Assembly (NCBI GenBank): GCA_030377865.1
Contig: JAUCGA010000042.1
Span: forward strand, 1-44,406
From: Anaerolineales bacterium HSG25
GTDB taxonomy: Bacteria > Chloroflexota > Anaerolineae > 4572-78 > J111
Direction: 5' to 3'
DNA: 44,406 nucleotides
The notes beneath the pieces were generated by a model, which was not told where the DNA came from, ran no database searches, and saw only the letters and a list, made by a program, of their open reading frames with translations. Of the stretch, positions 31,986-40,552 are shown in pieces. The stretch's first letter is position 1, and each line of letters opens with the position of its first letter. A program made the translations under genes and the position numbers.

Positions 31986-32966
31986 TCACGCCTCACGTCT
32001 CACATTCTCACGTAAAATTTCAGCCAACAACCGGCTGTCGATATTCCCGCCAGTTAGGACACACACGACAGTTTTACCAGCCAATGCCTCTCGATGTGCC
32101 TCATCCAATAACGGGACAATGGCAATCGCCCCAGAGCCTTCAATGACCATCTGTTCTTGGTCAATCAGAGTAAACACGCTATGCCGAATCTGAGCTTCGT
32201 CGAACATGAGAATCTCATCGACCCGTGTCCGGCACAGGTAAAACGGGAACTTGCCGAATCCACCGGCTAATCCATCGGCAATGGTCTCCTCAGCTTCGTA
32301 TTGTTCGACGGGCAGGTTCTGCTCAAATGACAGTTTCATGGATGGTGAAGCGGTGGGCTGAACGGCCATCAGTTTGACCTCTTGATGAATCCCTTTCATG
32401 GCTACCCCAATCCCAGAGACTAATCCACCCCCACCAACCGGAACGATAACCGTATCGACAGTCGGTAACTCAGTCAGAATTTCGGATCCAACCGTGCCTG
32501 CACCAGTAATCACCTCCAAATCATCGTAGGCCGGAAGGTAGATAGCCCCTGTTTCCTTGGCAAAGGATTCAGCGGCATGGTGGGCCTCATCGTAACTCTG
32601 TCCGACCTGTTTGAGTGTGGTCGAAAAACGACTCAACTTGGCGATTTTAGCTTGCGGAGTAGTTTGGGGAACAAAAATCGTCACCTTTTCTACACCCAAG
32701 GCTTGAGCGGCAAACGATGTCCCCAAACCGTGATTCCCGGCACTCGCGGTGATAATCCCCCGCCGATGTGCGACCTCGCCAAGAGTCATCATTTTGTAGG
32801 TCGCGCCCCGAATCTTAAAACTACCCGTTGGCTGACGATTTTCTAGCTTGAGCCACACTTGCGCGCCGCTCATCTCGCTCAACGCGGCACTGTATAACAA
32901 AGGGCTAGGGTTGATATAACGGCTCAAAGCATGTTGTGCTTTGATAATGTGGTATGGTTTTAACAT
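31986..32966 (-). CDS. Threonine/serine dehydratase-type PLP enzyme
   Basis: Homology begins at the ATG at 32966 (MLKPYHIIKAQ); the frame to 33113 is translated repeat sequence. The 326-residue fold-type II enzyme has the PLP lysine K51 in PTGSFKIRGA, SAGNHGLG for phosphate/substrate binding, and the glycine loop PVGGGGL. It lacks a C-terminal ACT domain, so it fits catabolic threonine dehydratase (TdcB-like) or serine racemase rather than the feedback-controlled IlvA. It deaminates threonine or serine to the 2-oxo acid in the cytoplasm. Element E copy 4 fills the 5' leader. Confidence 0.88.
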   Translation of the reverse strand: MLKPYHIIKAQHALSRYINPSPLLYSAALSEMSGAQVWLKLENRQPTGSFKIRGATYKMMTLGEVAHRRGIITASAGNHGLGTSFAAQALGVEKVTIFVPQTTPQAKIAKLSRFSTTLKQVGQSYDEAHHAAESFAKETGAIYLPAYDDLEVITGAGTVGSEILTELPTVDTVIVPVGGGGLVSGIGVAMKGIHQEVKLMAVQPTASPSMKLSFEQNLPVEQYEAEETIADGLAGGFGKFPFYLCRTRVDEILMFDEAQIRHSVFTLIDQEQMVIEGSGAIAIVPLLDEAHREALAGKTVVCVLTGGNIDSRLLAEILRENVRREA

Positions 32967-32984
32967 AACGAACGAAGTGTGAGG

Positions 32985-33076
32985 GTAAATATTCAGTAAA
33001 CTCGCCAGAAAGAGTGTCAGAAACCTGATTTCTTTGAGAAATCGGGTTTCTAGGGACGGCTTTACTGAACTTTTAC
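32985..33076. repeat. Inverted-repeat element family E, copy 4
   Basis: This copy has ends GTAAATATTCAGTAAACTC and TTTACTGAACTTTTAC, with one changed base in the left hairpin arm (AGAAACCTGATTTCT). It lies 18 bases upstream of the dehydratase ATG, within its leader. Confidence 0.9.
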
Positions 33077-33083
33077 GCATGAA

Positions 33084-33111
33084 GCGTGAGGCGTGAGGCG
33101 TGAGGCGTGAC
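33084..33111. repeat. 7-bp tandem repeat (GCGTGAG)n
   Basis: Three and a half copies of GCGTGAG. The same motif appears as CTCACGC at about 31985-31995 and 33127-33134, so it is part of a 'cgtgag' rich repeat family scattered through the window. Confidence 0.8.
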
Positions 33112-33147
33112 ATGTGGAATTACAAATCACGCCTCACGTTTCACAAA

Positions 33148-33492
33148 TTAGTTAAACAAGGCTCCAATCGTCTCGAATATAGAGCCGGTAAATGGAGCCA
33201 ACACCGAAAACAACATGGCCATTAAGGCCACAACGGCCAAAATTTTGGGCATGTTGCCTTCTTTTTTATCTTCTACTATCGGTTCATCAAATACATCTGA
33301 CGAAATACTCGGATGATGAGCTAACACCTCAGCTAATACCTGCGGGTCAGCAAAATTGATCAGTTTGTGACGCATATCCACATGGGAGGTCGATTCGATA
33401 AAGGTTTCAGACAGGTCAGGAAAATGATCCTGACATAGTTGAGCCAGTTCTTCCTCTTCAAGTTGATTGAGTAGTTTGGTTAGTTTTTTCAT
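33148..33492 (-). CDS. Small protein with helical adaptor-like domain and membrane helix
   Basis: The start at 33492 (MKKLTKLLNQLEEEELAQLC) is preferred over 33501. The 114-residue product has an N-terminal helical region (LEEEELAQLCQDHF, then HVDMRHKLINFA) whose pattern recalls effector-associated (death-like) domains. It ends in one membrane helix (MPKILAVVALMAMLFSVLAPF). The domain resemblance is from memory and weak. Element E copy 5 lies just upstream and the dehydratase gene downstream. Confidence 0.6.
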   Translation of the reverse strand: MKKLTKLLNQLEEEELAQLCQDHFPDLSETFIESTSHVDMRHKLINFADPQVLAEVLAHHPSISSDVFDEPIVEDKKEGNMPKILAVVALMAMLFSVLAPFTGSIFETIGALFN

Positions 33493-33510
33493 GAAACACA
33501 CACGTTCTTA

Positions 33511-33601
33511 GTAAATATTCAGTAAACTCGCCAGAAAGAGCATCAGAAACCCGATTTTTTTGAGAAATCGGGTTTCTAGAGCTATTGTACTGAATTTTTA
33601 C
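33511..33601. repeat. Inverted-repeat element family E, copy 5
   Basis: A 91-bp copy with ends GTAAATATTCAGTAAACTC and GTACTGAATTTTTAC lies 5 bases from the Uma2 stop codon and 18 bases before the start of the next gene. Confidence 0.9.
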
Positions 33602-33606
33602 CGTTC

Positions 33607-34440
33607 TTATTCGTCTAACTCGATGCCTAATGCCTTTAATTTGGCTCGATATTGCTCTAATTCCTGTTCTGCTTTCTCGGCTCGTTGACGTTCTTGTTCG
33701 ACCTGTTGACGCTCTTGCTTAACTAACGCACGCTCTTGCTGATAAGGTCGCATAATAAACCCCTGATAAACGGGGTCGTTTACGAGCTTTTGTAGACTAG
33801 GGCGGGTATATAAATCTTTGATGCGGAATTGAAACCCCGGCAATACATCCGATTGAATAACCCCGTCGGCAGTGGGTTTGAGAGGAACATAACTGCCCCA
33901 CACAGTGCGATGATAAAACCGAGTGTACGTTTTACTGTTGTGCAAGATATAATATTCTTGTACTCCACCAATTTCATACTCGCCAAGTTTTTCGACAGTA
34001 TCTCGTTCACGTTCTTTACGAGTTGAGTCGGACAACGACTCAACACATAGGTCAAACACACCTTTATAGGTTCGGTCGTTTAATGCCGCCTCAACAGGAT
34101 TGTCTTTCAGGACGATTCCTAAATCAGGCTTGCGAATTACTTTATCGTCGGGTAACTCTAAACGAAAACCAATTTCGAGTAAGGAGATGTCAGCGATGGG
34201 GTAGTTGATGAGAAATTGTTCTAGAAGCTGTAAAAACCAGCGATATATATACGCATTAATAAAATCTGCCATTGGTTTTTCCTGTAAATAGCCATTTTTC
34301 CATTCGTAATTAAACTCTGGATGTCCGTAATATTGTTCCCAATAAACTGCCTCAGAAACATATTTGCCATCCTCTGAACCGACCTGTTTTACCGGTGATA
34401 CATCCCATGATATGTTTGTAGGTTTTAGCTGTACAGTCAT
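33607..34440 (-). CDS. Uma2-family PD-(D/E)XK nuclease-fold protein
   Basis: GGAGGT 5 bases before the ATG at 34440 fixes the start. The 277-residue protein has the Uma2 (DUF820) pattern: YEWKNGYLQEKPMADFINAY, the catalytic-site PDLGIV, DLCVESLSDSTR with the Glu, and the Lys/Glu segment KLGEYEIGGVQEYYIL. A C-terminal coiled coil (QQERALVKQERQQVEQERQ...) follows. The family is abundant in Chloroflexota and Cyanobacteria. A restriction-like nuclease fold is clear, but the biological role is unknown. It stands alone. Confidence 0.88.
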   Translation of the reverse strand: MTVQLKPTNISWDVSPVKQVGSEDGKYVSEAVYWEQYYGHPEFNYEWKNGYLQEKPMADFINAYIYRWFLQLLEQFLINYPIADISLLEIGFRLELPDDKVIRKPDLGIVLKDNPVEAALNDRTYKGVFDLCVESLSDSTRKERERDTVEKLGEYEIGGVQEYYILHNSKTYTRFYHRTVWGSYVPLKPTADGVIQSDVLPGFQFRIKDLYTRPSLQKLVNDPVYQGFIMRPYQQERALVKQERQQVEQERQRAEKAEQELEQYRAKLKALGIELDE

Positions 34441-34483
34441 GCTGACCTCCAAGATTAATCGACGTTTATCATCACGTTAATTA

Positions 34484-34628
34484 TTAGAATTGTTCGGCAA
34501 CAATTTGTCATCGCATAAAAACTCAAATTCTAGGTCTGCGGAGTGCAAAAGTTTCTTGCTTTTGCATGTTTGTCTCTGGCAAAAGCAAGAAGCTTTTGCA
34601 CTCCTTTATTCCCGAACAACTCTATTAT
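34484..34628. repeat. Inverted-repeat element family D, copy 3
   Basis: The ends TTAGAATTGTTCGGCAACAA and TTATTCCCGAACAACTCTA are inverted. The hairpin core is close to 21658-21797. It fills the gap between the Uma2 and hemL genes. Confidence 0.9.
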
Positions 34629-34659
34629 ACCTGATAGTTAACGTCTCTCCTAGTTTAAG

Positions 34660-35949
34660 CTACGCCGCAATTGTCTCAAACGCTCGTTGAACAGCCTGAA
34701 TCGTCTGTTCGACGATACCATCTGTGTGGACGGTCGAGAAGAAGGCCGCCTCAAACTGTGAGGGGGCAATGTAGACTCCTTCGGCGAGTAGGGCATGGAA
34801 AAACTTGGCGAACTGCTCGGTGTTACTTTGGGCGGCGGTCTCCCAATTGGTGACAGGTTGCTCAGAAAAATAGAGACAGGACATGGTGCCGACTTGGGTT
34901 TGATATATCGGGATATTAACCGCCTCCGCGGCTTGCCGAATTCCCTCGGCAAGTTTGGTGACACCTTGCACCATATGGTCAAAGGCTCCTTTCTCGCTGA
35001 TGCCTTGTAGCGTGGCTAATCCGGCGGCCATTGCCAACGGGTTGCCGCTTAAGGTTCCGGCTTGATACATCGGCCCGGCAGGTGCGACCGTCTGCATGAT
35101 CTCACGTCGTCCGGCATACGCGCCGACGGGTAGTCCACCACCAATCACCTTGCCCAAGGCAGTTAGGTCGGGCATGATGCCGTAATGTGCCTGTGCCCCA
35201 CCAAGCGCAACACGGAAACCAGTCATAACCTCGTCAAAAACGAGCAAGGCGTTATTATTGGTACACAGGTCACGAATCCCTTGCAAATAGCCATCTTGCG
35301 GCGGAACAACACCCATGTTACCAGCTACTGGCTCCAAGATAATGCCTGCAATCTCATCAGGGTACTGCTCAAATAGGCTCTTCAACGCTGATAAGTCGTT
35401 GTAGGGAGCGACCAGCGTATCTTGTGTAGCTCCTTGAGGTACGCCGGGGCTGTCGGGTAGACCGAGGGTAGCCACGCCCGACCCGGCCTGCACCAGTAGA
35501 AAATCGGCATGGCCATGATAGTTGCCGCGCATCTTGATAATTTTGTTTCGTCCGGTATAGGCTCGAGCCAAGCGCAGAACGCTCATGGTGGCCTCAGTAC
35601 CAGAGTTAACAAAGCGCACCTGTTCGGCAGAGGGAACGAGGTCGCAAACCAGTTCGGCCATTTCGGTTTCGATGGCCGTTGGCGCGCCGTAACTAGTGCC
35701 TTTCGTGGCCGCTTCTTGTACAGCTTTAACCACCCGTGGCGCGGCATGGCCGAGAACCAATGGCCCCCAGCTCAGTACATAGTCAATGTAGCGATTACCG
35801 TCCACATCATATAGATACGGCCCTTCGGCGTGGTCGATAAAAATCGGTTGTCCGCCTACGCCACCAAAGGCTCGAGCGGGGGAATTGACTCCACCCGGAA
35901 TAAGTTCTTGGGCGGCTTGAAAAAGTTCTTTCGATTTTGAAATATTCAT
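34660..35949 (-). CDS. hemL: Glutamate-1-semialdehyde 2,1-aminomutase (HemL)
   Basis: AGGAG before the ATG at 35949 (MNISKSKELFQAAQELIPGG) fixes the start. The 429-residue enzyme has SPARAFGGVGGQP near the N-terminus, RFVNSGTEATMSVLRLARA, FDEVMTGFR with the cofactor Asp, and the PLP lysine K267 in LTALGKVIGGGLP. It converts glutamate-1-semialdehyde to 5-aminolevulinate for heme or related tetrapyrroles in the C5 pathway. Length and motifs are typical. No other hem gene is nearby. Confidence 0.95.
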   Translation of the reverse strand: MNISKSKELFQAAQELIPGGVNSPARAFGGVGGQPIFIDHAEGPYLYDVDGNRYIDYVLSWGPLVLGHAAPRVVKAVQEAATKGTSYGAPTAIETEMAELVCDLVPSAEQVRFVNSGTEATMSVLRLARAYTGRNKIIKMRGNYHGHADFLLVQAGSGVATLGLPDSPGVPQGATQDTLVAPYNDLSALKSLFEQYPDEIAGIILEPVAGNMGVVPPQDGYLQGIRDLCTNNNALLVFDEVMTGFRVALGGAQAHYGIMPDLTALGKVIGGGLPVGAYAGRREIMQTVAPAGPMYQAGTLSGNPLAMAAGLATLQGISEKGAFDHMVQGVTKLAEGIRQAAEAVNIPIYQTQVGTMSCLYFSEQPVTNWETAAQSNTEQFAKFFHALLAEGVYIAPSQFEAAFFSTVHTDGIVEQTIQAVQRAFETIAA

Positions 35950-36002
35950 GATTGCTCCTGTCTTGCTACCCGACAAGGTGATTTAGGAAAGGCTAAAACA
36001 AT

Positions 36003-36088
36003 GACACAGAGATTCACAAAGGGGCACAGGGAGAAACTATTCGCTTTTTCTCTGTGTGTCTCCGTGTGTCTTTGTGAATCTCTGTGCT
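36003..36088. repeat. Inverted-repeat element family I (CACAGAG type)
   Basis: CACAGAGATTCACAAAG and CTTTGTGAATCTCTGTG are perfect inverted arms of an 86-bp element. This CACAGAG type is widespread in bacterial genomes. Confidence 0.85.
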
Positions 36089-36253
36089 AATTAATTTTGG
36101 CTAAACATTCTGTTGGGTACTAAGATTTCTGTTAGAAATTAATGGTCGTTTCGAATGATAGGTTAACTCTATGATTTGGGCAAACTTATCCGCAACTAAA
36201 ACAGGCGACATAGTGTGATACCATGCCACCTGTTTACTAATAAGTACAACCAA

Positions 36254-36288
36254 AAAAGGGAGCATATCCACAATAGATATGCTCCCTT
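36254..36288. terminator. Terminator-like perfect hairpin
   Basis: AAAGGGAGCATATC and GATATGCTCCCTTT make a 14-bp perfect stem with a 7-base loop. An A6 run precedes the left arm (36251-36256), giving a T run on the minus strand, so it could end transcripts coming from 36476 and beyond. Confidence 0.7.
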
Positions 36289-36399
36289 TCGATTATCTAG
36301 GGTATCATGCGTCCGCATCCTGCACTGTGATCGCCTTCATCATGCATATATCAGCGCATCCAACTTCGCCTGCGTTCTATTTTGCAACGCTGATCAATT

Positions 36400-36490
36400 G
36401 TAACAGTTCAGTAAAACCACCCTAGAAACCCGATTTCTTTGAGAAATCGGGTTTCTGACGTTCCTTCTGGCGAGTTCACTGAATATTTAC
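36400..36490. repeat. Inverted-repeat element family E, copy 6, overlapping a stop codon
   Basis: A 91-bp copy, almost identical to copy 1. Its terminal GAATATTTAC encodes on the minus strand the last codons (VNIQ) and the TGA stop of the gene at 36476. Confidence 0.9.
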
Positions 36491-37441
36491 GATCAATTTT
36501 TCGATCTCAGTTTTGAGTTGCAGTACCTCTTTTTCCTTAGAGGCCGTGAACAGACTATCTACATTTTCATCTTCAGATAAATGTATCGATAAGGCTACTA
36601 AATCATTTGCTTGTTCTGTTAGCGAAACCGCTCCGATACTCCGTAGCGGAATATAGTGCCGTATTCCGCCATATCGAACCCCTTTGTTCCCTCTGGAACG
36701 GGGTTCATCTTTAATCAGAATCAACTCTTTATCAGTTAACATGGCTAGGTGTGCTGGAGAAAGGGTTCGGGTAAGCGACAATCCGAACACGCTTCCTACC
36801 GTGGTTTGAATTTCTGGTTGCCAAACGGACTCAATGACCTGTTCTCCACCTATCAAACTGCTTCGGGCGTAGTTCATAAACTTAAAATCTAACTGTGACA
36901 AGTAGTCGAGTTTGGTTCTTTCTTTATCCAGTGCCGTCTCATCTGGGCTGGTCGGGGCTGACCGAATTTTAGCGATGAACGGGGCAAACATGTCGCTTTG
37001 AGCCGAGTTGAATAAAAATATCGACACTGCCGGAACACCCTCTTTGTTAATTCCTTTAATTGTAATCCAGCCGTGGAGAAGAACCGCGCCAACTTCCACA
37101 TCACGAATATTTTCTGGGGTATAACCATTTGCAATGATGCGGTCACGAAACTGCTCAACCACATAAATAGTGTCATTCATCTCACAAATCAACTTGTCGC
37201 CGGAGCTGTTAAAAAACCCTTTTTTGGTAGGCGAGAGGATAACATGTGGAAACTCAGGTACATCTCCTAGCCAAGTTTTGAAAAATGTTTTAAACGCATC
37301 GGGAATTTCATCGATAGATGTTATAACTTTGGGCCACGATAGCATGGTTTGGGCGGTGCCGGTCATCAAAGATGGCTTGGGGAGTGGTGGAAGCACCACA
37401 TCCCACATATCCTTTATACTGCTCATTAAATTTTTAGACAT
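36476..37441 (-). CDS. Protein of unknown function with two PH-like modules
   Basis: A GGAAGGG about 10 bases upstream supports the ATG at 37441. The 321-residue soluble protein seems to contain two beta-rich modules: about residues 65-165 (VILSPTKKGFFNSSGDKLICEM ... VSIFLFNS) and about 225-315 (LAMLTDKELILIKDE ... YIPLRSIGAVSL ... VEIEKL-like end). The second resembles bacterial PH-like domains with a C-terminal helix. No signal peptide or catalytic motif is visible. The final residues VNIQ and the stop come from element E copy 6. It follows the sugar permease gene on the same strand, but an element J separates them, so operon membership is uncertain. Confidence 0.65.
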   Translation of the reverse strand: MSKNLMSSIKDMWDVVLPPLPKPSLMTGTAQTMLSWPKVITSIDEIPDAFKTFFKTWLGDVPEFPHVILSPTKKGFFNSSGDKLICEMNDTIYVVEQFRDRIIANGYTPENIRDVEVGAVLLHGWITIKGINKEGVPAVSIFLFNSAQSDMFAPFIAKIRSAPTSPDETALDKERTKLDYLSQLDFKFMNYARSSLIGGEQVIESVWQPEIQTTVGSVFGLSLTRTLSPAHLAMLTDKELILIKDEPRSRGNKGVRYGGIRHYIPLRSIGAVSLTEQANDLVALSIHLSEDENVDSLFTASKEKEVLQLKTEIEKLIVNIQ

Positions 37442-37460
37442 TGGTAATAACCCTTCCTAC

Positions 37461-37598
37461 GGCAGTTCCAATTTTTAAAACCTCCCAAAAATCGTTGGCT
37501 GAGACTTCAGCGTGAGCGCTCAGTCGAACGCTTGTCGAAGCCAGTTCCCCTTCGACAGACTCAGGGGACGGTGGGAGATTTATTTTTCTGGAACTGCC
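37461..37598. repeat. Inverted-repeat element family J, copy 2
   Basis: The ends GGCAGTTCCA...CCTCCCA and TGGGAGATTTATTTTTCTGG plus AACTGCC match family J copy 1. The core differs: here it has TGAGCGCTCA and a TTCGACAGACTCAGG segment. Confidence 0.8.
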
Positions 37599-37634
37599 CT
37601 AATAAATTGTCATAAGTTTTTATGGGATATTTTT

Positions 37635-38819
37635 CTATGCTTTACCGCGAGTTGCCACATCGAATATCACTGCCGCGGCAAGTACAACACCTCGAACCAT
37701 GTACTGATAGGATATGTCGATACTCATCAGGTTCATACCACTAGTGAGTGATGTCATCACCAATGCCCCGACGAGAGCTCCCGTAACTTTACCTACACCA
37801 CCAGTTGCCGAAGCACCACCAACAAAAGCCGCCGCAATCGCGTCTAGCTCAAATAGCGTACCAGCCGTCATGGTAGCGGACTGTAAACGGGAAGCGAACA
37901 TAATGCCTGACAAACCAGATAACATACCCATTGAGCAGAAGACCGCATAGGTTGTGTTTCTAACGCTAATTCCACTTAGCTCTGCCGCTTCGGGGTTGCC
38001 ACCAACCGCATAAATATGTCGCCCTAGTACGGTTTGGGTGGTCACAAAATGATAGATACTAACCACAATGATGACCAACACAACTGTCCATGAAAGACCT
38101 CTGAAGCCAGCCAATATCCAGGTGACACTACCGATTAAGCCCGCAACGAATACCAGTTTAAGAACAAATATATTCATTGATAAGACTTCAAAATTGTAGG
38201 CTTTTTTATTGTTACGGTTTTTGATTTCGCTCATAACGTATAGCACTACAGCCACTATTCCTAGCAGAATCGTCAGTTTATGGACACCGGGTAAAAATGT
38301 GTCAAGACCGGGAATATCGGGAATATAGCCGTTACCAATGGCATTAAACGTTTCATCTGTAATAATGATTGTACCAGTTTTTTGAAGCGCCACGAGAATG
38401 GCTCCCCGATAAATCAGAAATCCAGCTAATGAGGCCACAAAGGCAGGGATTCCCACTACGGCAACCAAGGTGCCGGTAGCCGCACCGGCCAACGTTCCGA
38501 GTAACAAAATCATCGGTAGAACAATATAAACAGATAAGCCCCATGTTTCGAGAGCAATAGCGGCCAGTGCCCCTAAGAAGCCAGACAAAAATCCAACCGA
38601 TAAATCAATATGTCTGATGACAATAATTAACATCATGCCCACACCCAATACGGCAATATAGCCTGTTTGATTGAGTAGGTTACTGATGTTTCTTGACGAA
38701 ATAAAAATACCGTCGGTCATGGCGGTGAAGAAGGCCATAATCACAAACAGGGCGATAAACATTCCATAATCACGAATATTTTCTCTTAATACTTTCTGTA
38801 ACTCACTAATAAAAGACAT
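37635..38819 (-). CDS. mmsB: Multiple-sugar ABC transporter permease (MmsB/GguB/XylH-like)
   Basis: AAGGAG before the ATG at 38819 supports the start. The 394-residue protein has about ten membrane helices, with the family motifs HIDLSVGFLSGFLGALAA, GIPAFVASLAG and the ATPase-contact loop AVGGNPEAAELSGIS. The C-terminal AFVGGASATGGVGKVTGALVGA is typical. By family it forms the membrane channel of a monosaccharide importer of the CUT2 class. It is 11 bases downstream of the ATPase gene and belongs to the same operon as the triple binding protein. Confidence 0.93.
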   Translation of the reverse strand: MSFISELQKVLRENIRDYGMFIALFVIMAFFTAMTDGIFISSRNISNLLNQTGYIAVLGVGMMLIIVIRHIDLSVGFLSGFLGALAAIALETWGLSVYIVLPMILLLGTLAGAATGTLVAVVGIPAFVASLAGFLIYRGAILVALQKTGTIIITDETFNAIGNGYIPDIPGLDTFLPGVHKLTILLGIVAVVLYVMSEIKNRNNKKAYNFEVLSMNIFVLKLVFVAGLIGSVTWILAGFRGLSWTVVLVIIVVSIYHFVTTQTVLGRHIYAVGGNPEAAELSGISVRNTTYAVFCSMGMLSGLSGIMFASRLQSATMTAGTLFELDAIAAAFVGGASATGGVGKVTGALVGALVMTSLTSGMNLMSIDISYQYMVRGVVLAAAVIFDVATRGKA

Positions 38820-38830
38820 CTTTAATCTCC

Positions 38831-40366
38831 TTACTCCTGTGTTGCCAGAACCATAATATTTTCTTGGGTGGCTTCTTCTACGGGTAATTCACCAGTAATT
38901 TTTCCTTGGGACACTACGTACACTCTGTCGCTCATTCCCAAAACTTCGGATAACTCGGACGATAACATGATAATACTCATGCCTTGTTCTACCAGTTGAT
39001 TCATAATGGTATAAATTTCAAATTTTGCCCCGACATCGATACCTCGGGTTGGTTCATCCAAAATTAAGACATCAGGTTTGACAAATAACCATTTTGCTAG
39101 AGACACTTTCTGCTGATTACCGCCGCTTAGATTGACCACTTTTTGCATAATACTAGGGGCTTTTGTATTCATGGCATCTTTATATTCATTCGCAACTTTA
39201 ATCTCGATATTCTCGTCAATAACGTAGCGATTGGATATGTCGTGCAAATTTGCCAAAGTGGTATTCTCCTTTATGGTCTGGTCTAGGACCAAACCATTAC
39301 CCTTTCTGTCCTCGGTTACGTAGGCAATGCCCGCATCAATAGCATCCTTGGGGTGATTGAAGTTCTTCTTCTCACCATGGAGTAATATATCACCGCTTAA
39401 ACGATATCCAGGGGTGTTTCCGAAGATACTTAAGGCAAGTTCTGTACGCCCTGACCCCATCAGTCCGGCAAAGCCAATGATCTCCCCTTTCTTTAGGTTG
39501 AAATTCATATCCTTCAGAATGTCTCGGTTCAGTTTCGGATCGTAGGCGTTTAAGTTTTTCACTTCAAGCACCGTTTCTTCAGAGCGCTGGTGATCTCGCT
39601 TGGGATGAATGTCTTCGATTTCACGACCAACCATATTCTTAATCAACGCATCTTCCGTCACTTCACCTTTCTTTGCATCTAGGGTACAAATTGTTTGTCC
39701 GTCACGCAAAACTGTCACTGAATCGGCAAGTTCTGTCACTTCTTTCAGCTTGTGCGAAATCATAATGCATGTGACACCTTGTGCTTTTAATTCGCGTAAC
39801 AGAACGAATAAATTTTCAACATCATCTTCGTTCAAGGCCGCAGTAGGCTCATCCAAAATAAGCAGTTTTACATCCTTGCTTAATGTTTTGGCAATCTCAA
39901 CCAATTGTTGTTTACCGACACCTAGGCTTCTAATCTTTGCCTCGGGGTTTACATTAAGCCTGACTCGTTTCAGCATTTTGTTGGCTTGTTTGATGGTTTC
40001 GTTCCAGTCAACCCTTGACGCATTGCTAATCTCATGGCCCATAAAGATGTTTTCATAGATCGTCAATTCGGGGAAAAGAGCCAACTCCTGATAAATAATA
40101 GCCACACCCATTCGTTCACTATCACGAATGGTTCCAAATTTTTGTACTTCTCCGTTAATCAGAATGTCACCAGTATATTGCCCATGCGGATAAACACCGC
40201 TCAACACTTTCATCAAGGTAGATTTACCCGCCCCATTTTCACCGACCAGAAAACGAATCTCTCCTTTAGCCACTTGAAAGGTGACGTTATCCAGTGCTTT
40301 TACGCCGGGAAATTCCTTGGTAATGCCTTTCATCTCCAGTATAGGAGTATTCATTTCTATATCCAT
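38831..40366 (-). CDS. mmsA: Multiple-sugar ABC transporter ATPase (MmsA/GguA/XylG-like)
   Basis: TGGAG 8 bases before the ATG at 40366 supports the start. The 511-residue protein has two ATPase halves, the CUT2 hallmark. The first has Walker A GENGAGKST, signature LGVGKQQLVEIAKTL and Walker B LLILDEPTAAL. The second has a modified Walker A (GLMGSGRTEL, lacking the usual lysine), signature LSGGNQQKVSLAKWL and Walker B VLILDEPTRGID. The loss of lysine in the second half is normal for the family. It energises sugar uptake with the permease downstream. The binding protein gene lies upstream, separated by a hairpin and element G copy 2. Confidence 0.95.
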   Translation of the reverse strand: MDIEMNTPILEMKGITKEFPGVKALDNVTFQVAKGEIRFLVGENGAGKSTLMKVLSGVYPHGQYTGDILINGEVQKFGTIRDSERMGVAIIYQELALFPELTIYENIFMGHEISNASRVDWNETIKQANKMLKRVRLNVNPEAKIRSLGVGKQQLVEIAKTLSKDVKLLILDEPTAALNEDDVENLFVLLRELKAQGVTCIMISHKLKEVTELADSVTVLRDGQTICTLDAKKGEVTEDALIKNMVGREIEDIHPKRDHQRSEETVLEVKNLNAYDPKLNRDILKDMNFNLKKGEIIGFAGLMGSGRTELALSIFGNTPGYRLSGDILLHGEKKNFNHPKDAIDAGIAYVTEDRKGNGLVLDQTIKENTTLANLHDISNRYVIDENIEIKVANEYKDAMNTKAPSIMQKVVNLSGGNQQKVSLAKWLFVKPDVLILDEPTRGIDVGAKFEIYTIMNQLVEQGMSIIMLSSELSEVLGMSDRVYVVSQGKITGELPVEEATQENIMVLATQE

Positions 40367-40396
40367 ATTACAACTCCAGAAAGTATATAATCATCT

Positions 40397-40433
40397 TAGG
40401 GCTAGTGATGGATAGACCACCACTAGCCCTACA
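40397..40433. promoter_or_regulatory. Hairpin between binding-protein and ATPase genes
   Basis: TAGGGCTAGTG and CACTAGCCCTA form an 11-bp perfect stem without a T run. In such transporter operons a hairpin after the binding-protein gene commonly gives more binding protein than ATPase mRNA; that role is inferred here. Confidence 0.6.
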
Positions 40434-40447
40434 TTTTAACTAGTAAC

Positions 40448-40550
40448 TATAGATGTTCAGATAAATATTTTCAGCCATCACCTTCCCGCAAGTTCTAAAC
40501 TTGCGGGAAGGTTGGCCTTGAATTGAAAACCATTATCTGAAAGACTGTAC
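40448..40550. repeat. Inverted-repeat element family G, copy 2
   Basis: It is nearly identical to 26571-26673. It ends two bases from the stop codon of the triple binding-protein gene. Confidence 0.9.
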
Positions 40551-40552
40551 TC

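Larger units (their letters stand above)
35950..36475. other. Intergenic stretch: element I, a terminator hairpin and element E
   Basis: This 526-bp gap upstream of hemL holds element I (36003-36088), a strong hairpin (36254-36288) and E copy 6 (36400-36490). A weaker AAACAGG / CCTGTTT pair lies at about 36199-36236. No gene is seen. Confidence 0.75.

Noticed and set aside
32967..33113. N-terminal extension of the dehydratase frame
   Set aside because: It is translated from element E copy 4 and a GCGTGAG tandem repeat; family homology begins at 32966.
22201..36490. Repeated AGAAACCCGATTTCT hairpins considered as a CRISPR array
   Set aside because: Copies are kilobases apart, in both orientations, with no regular spacers and no cas genes.
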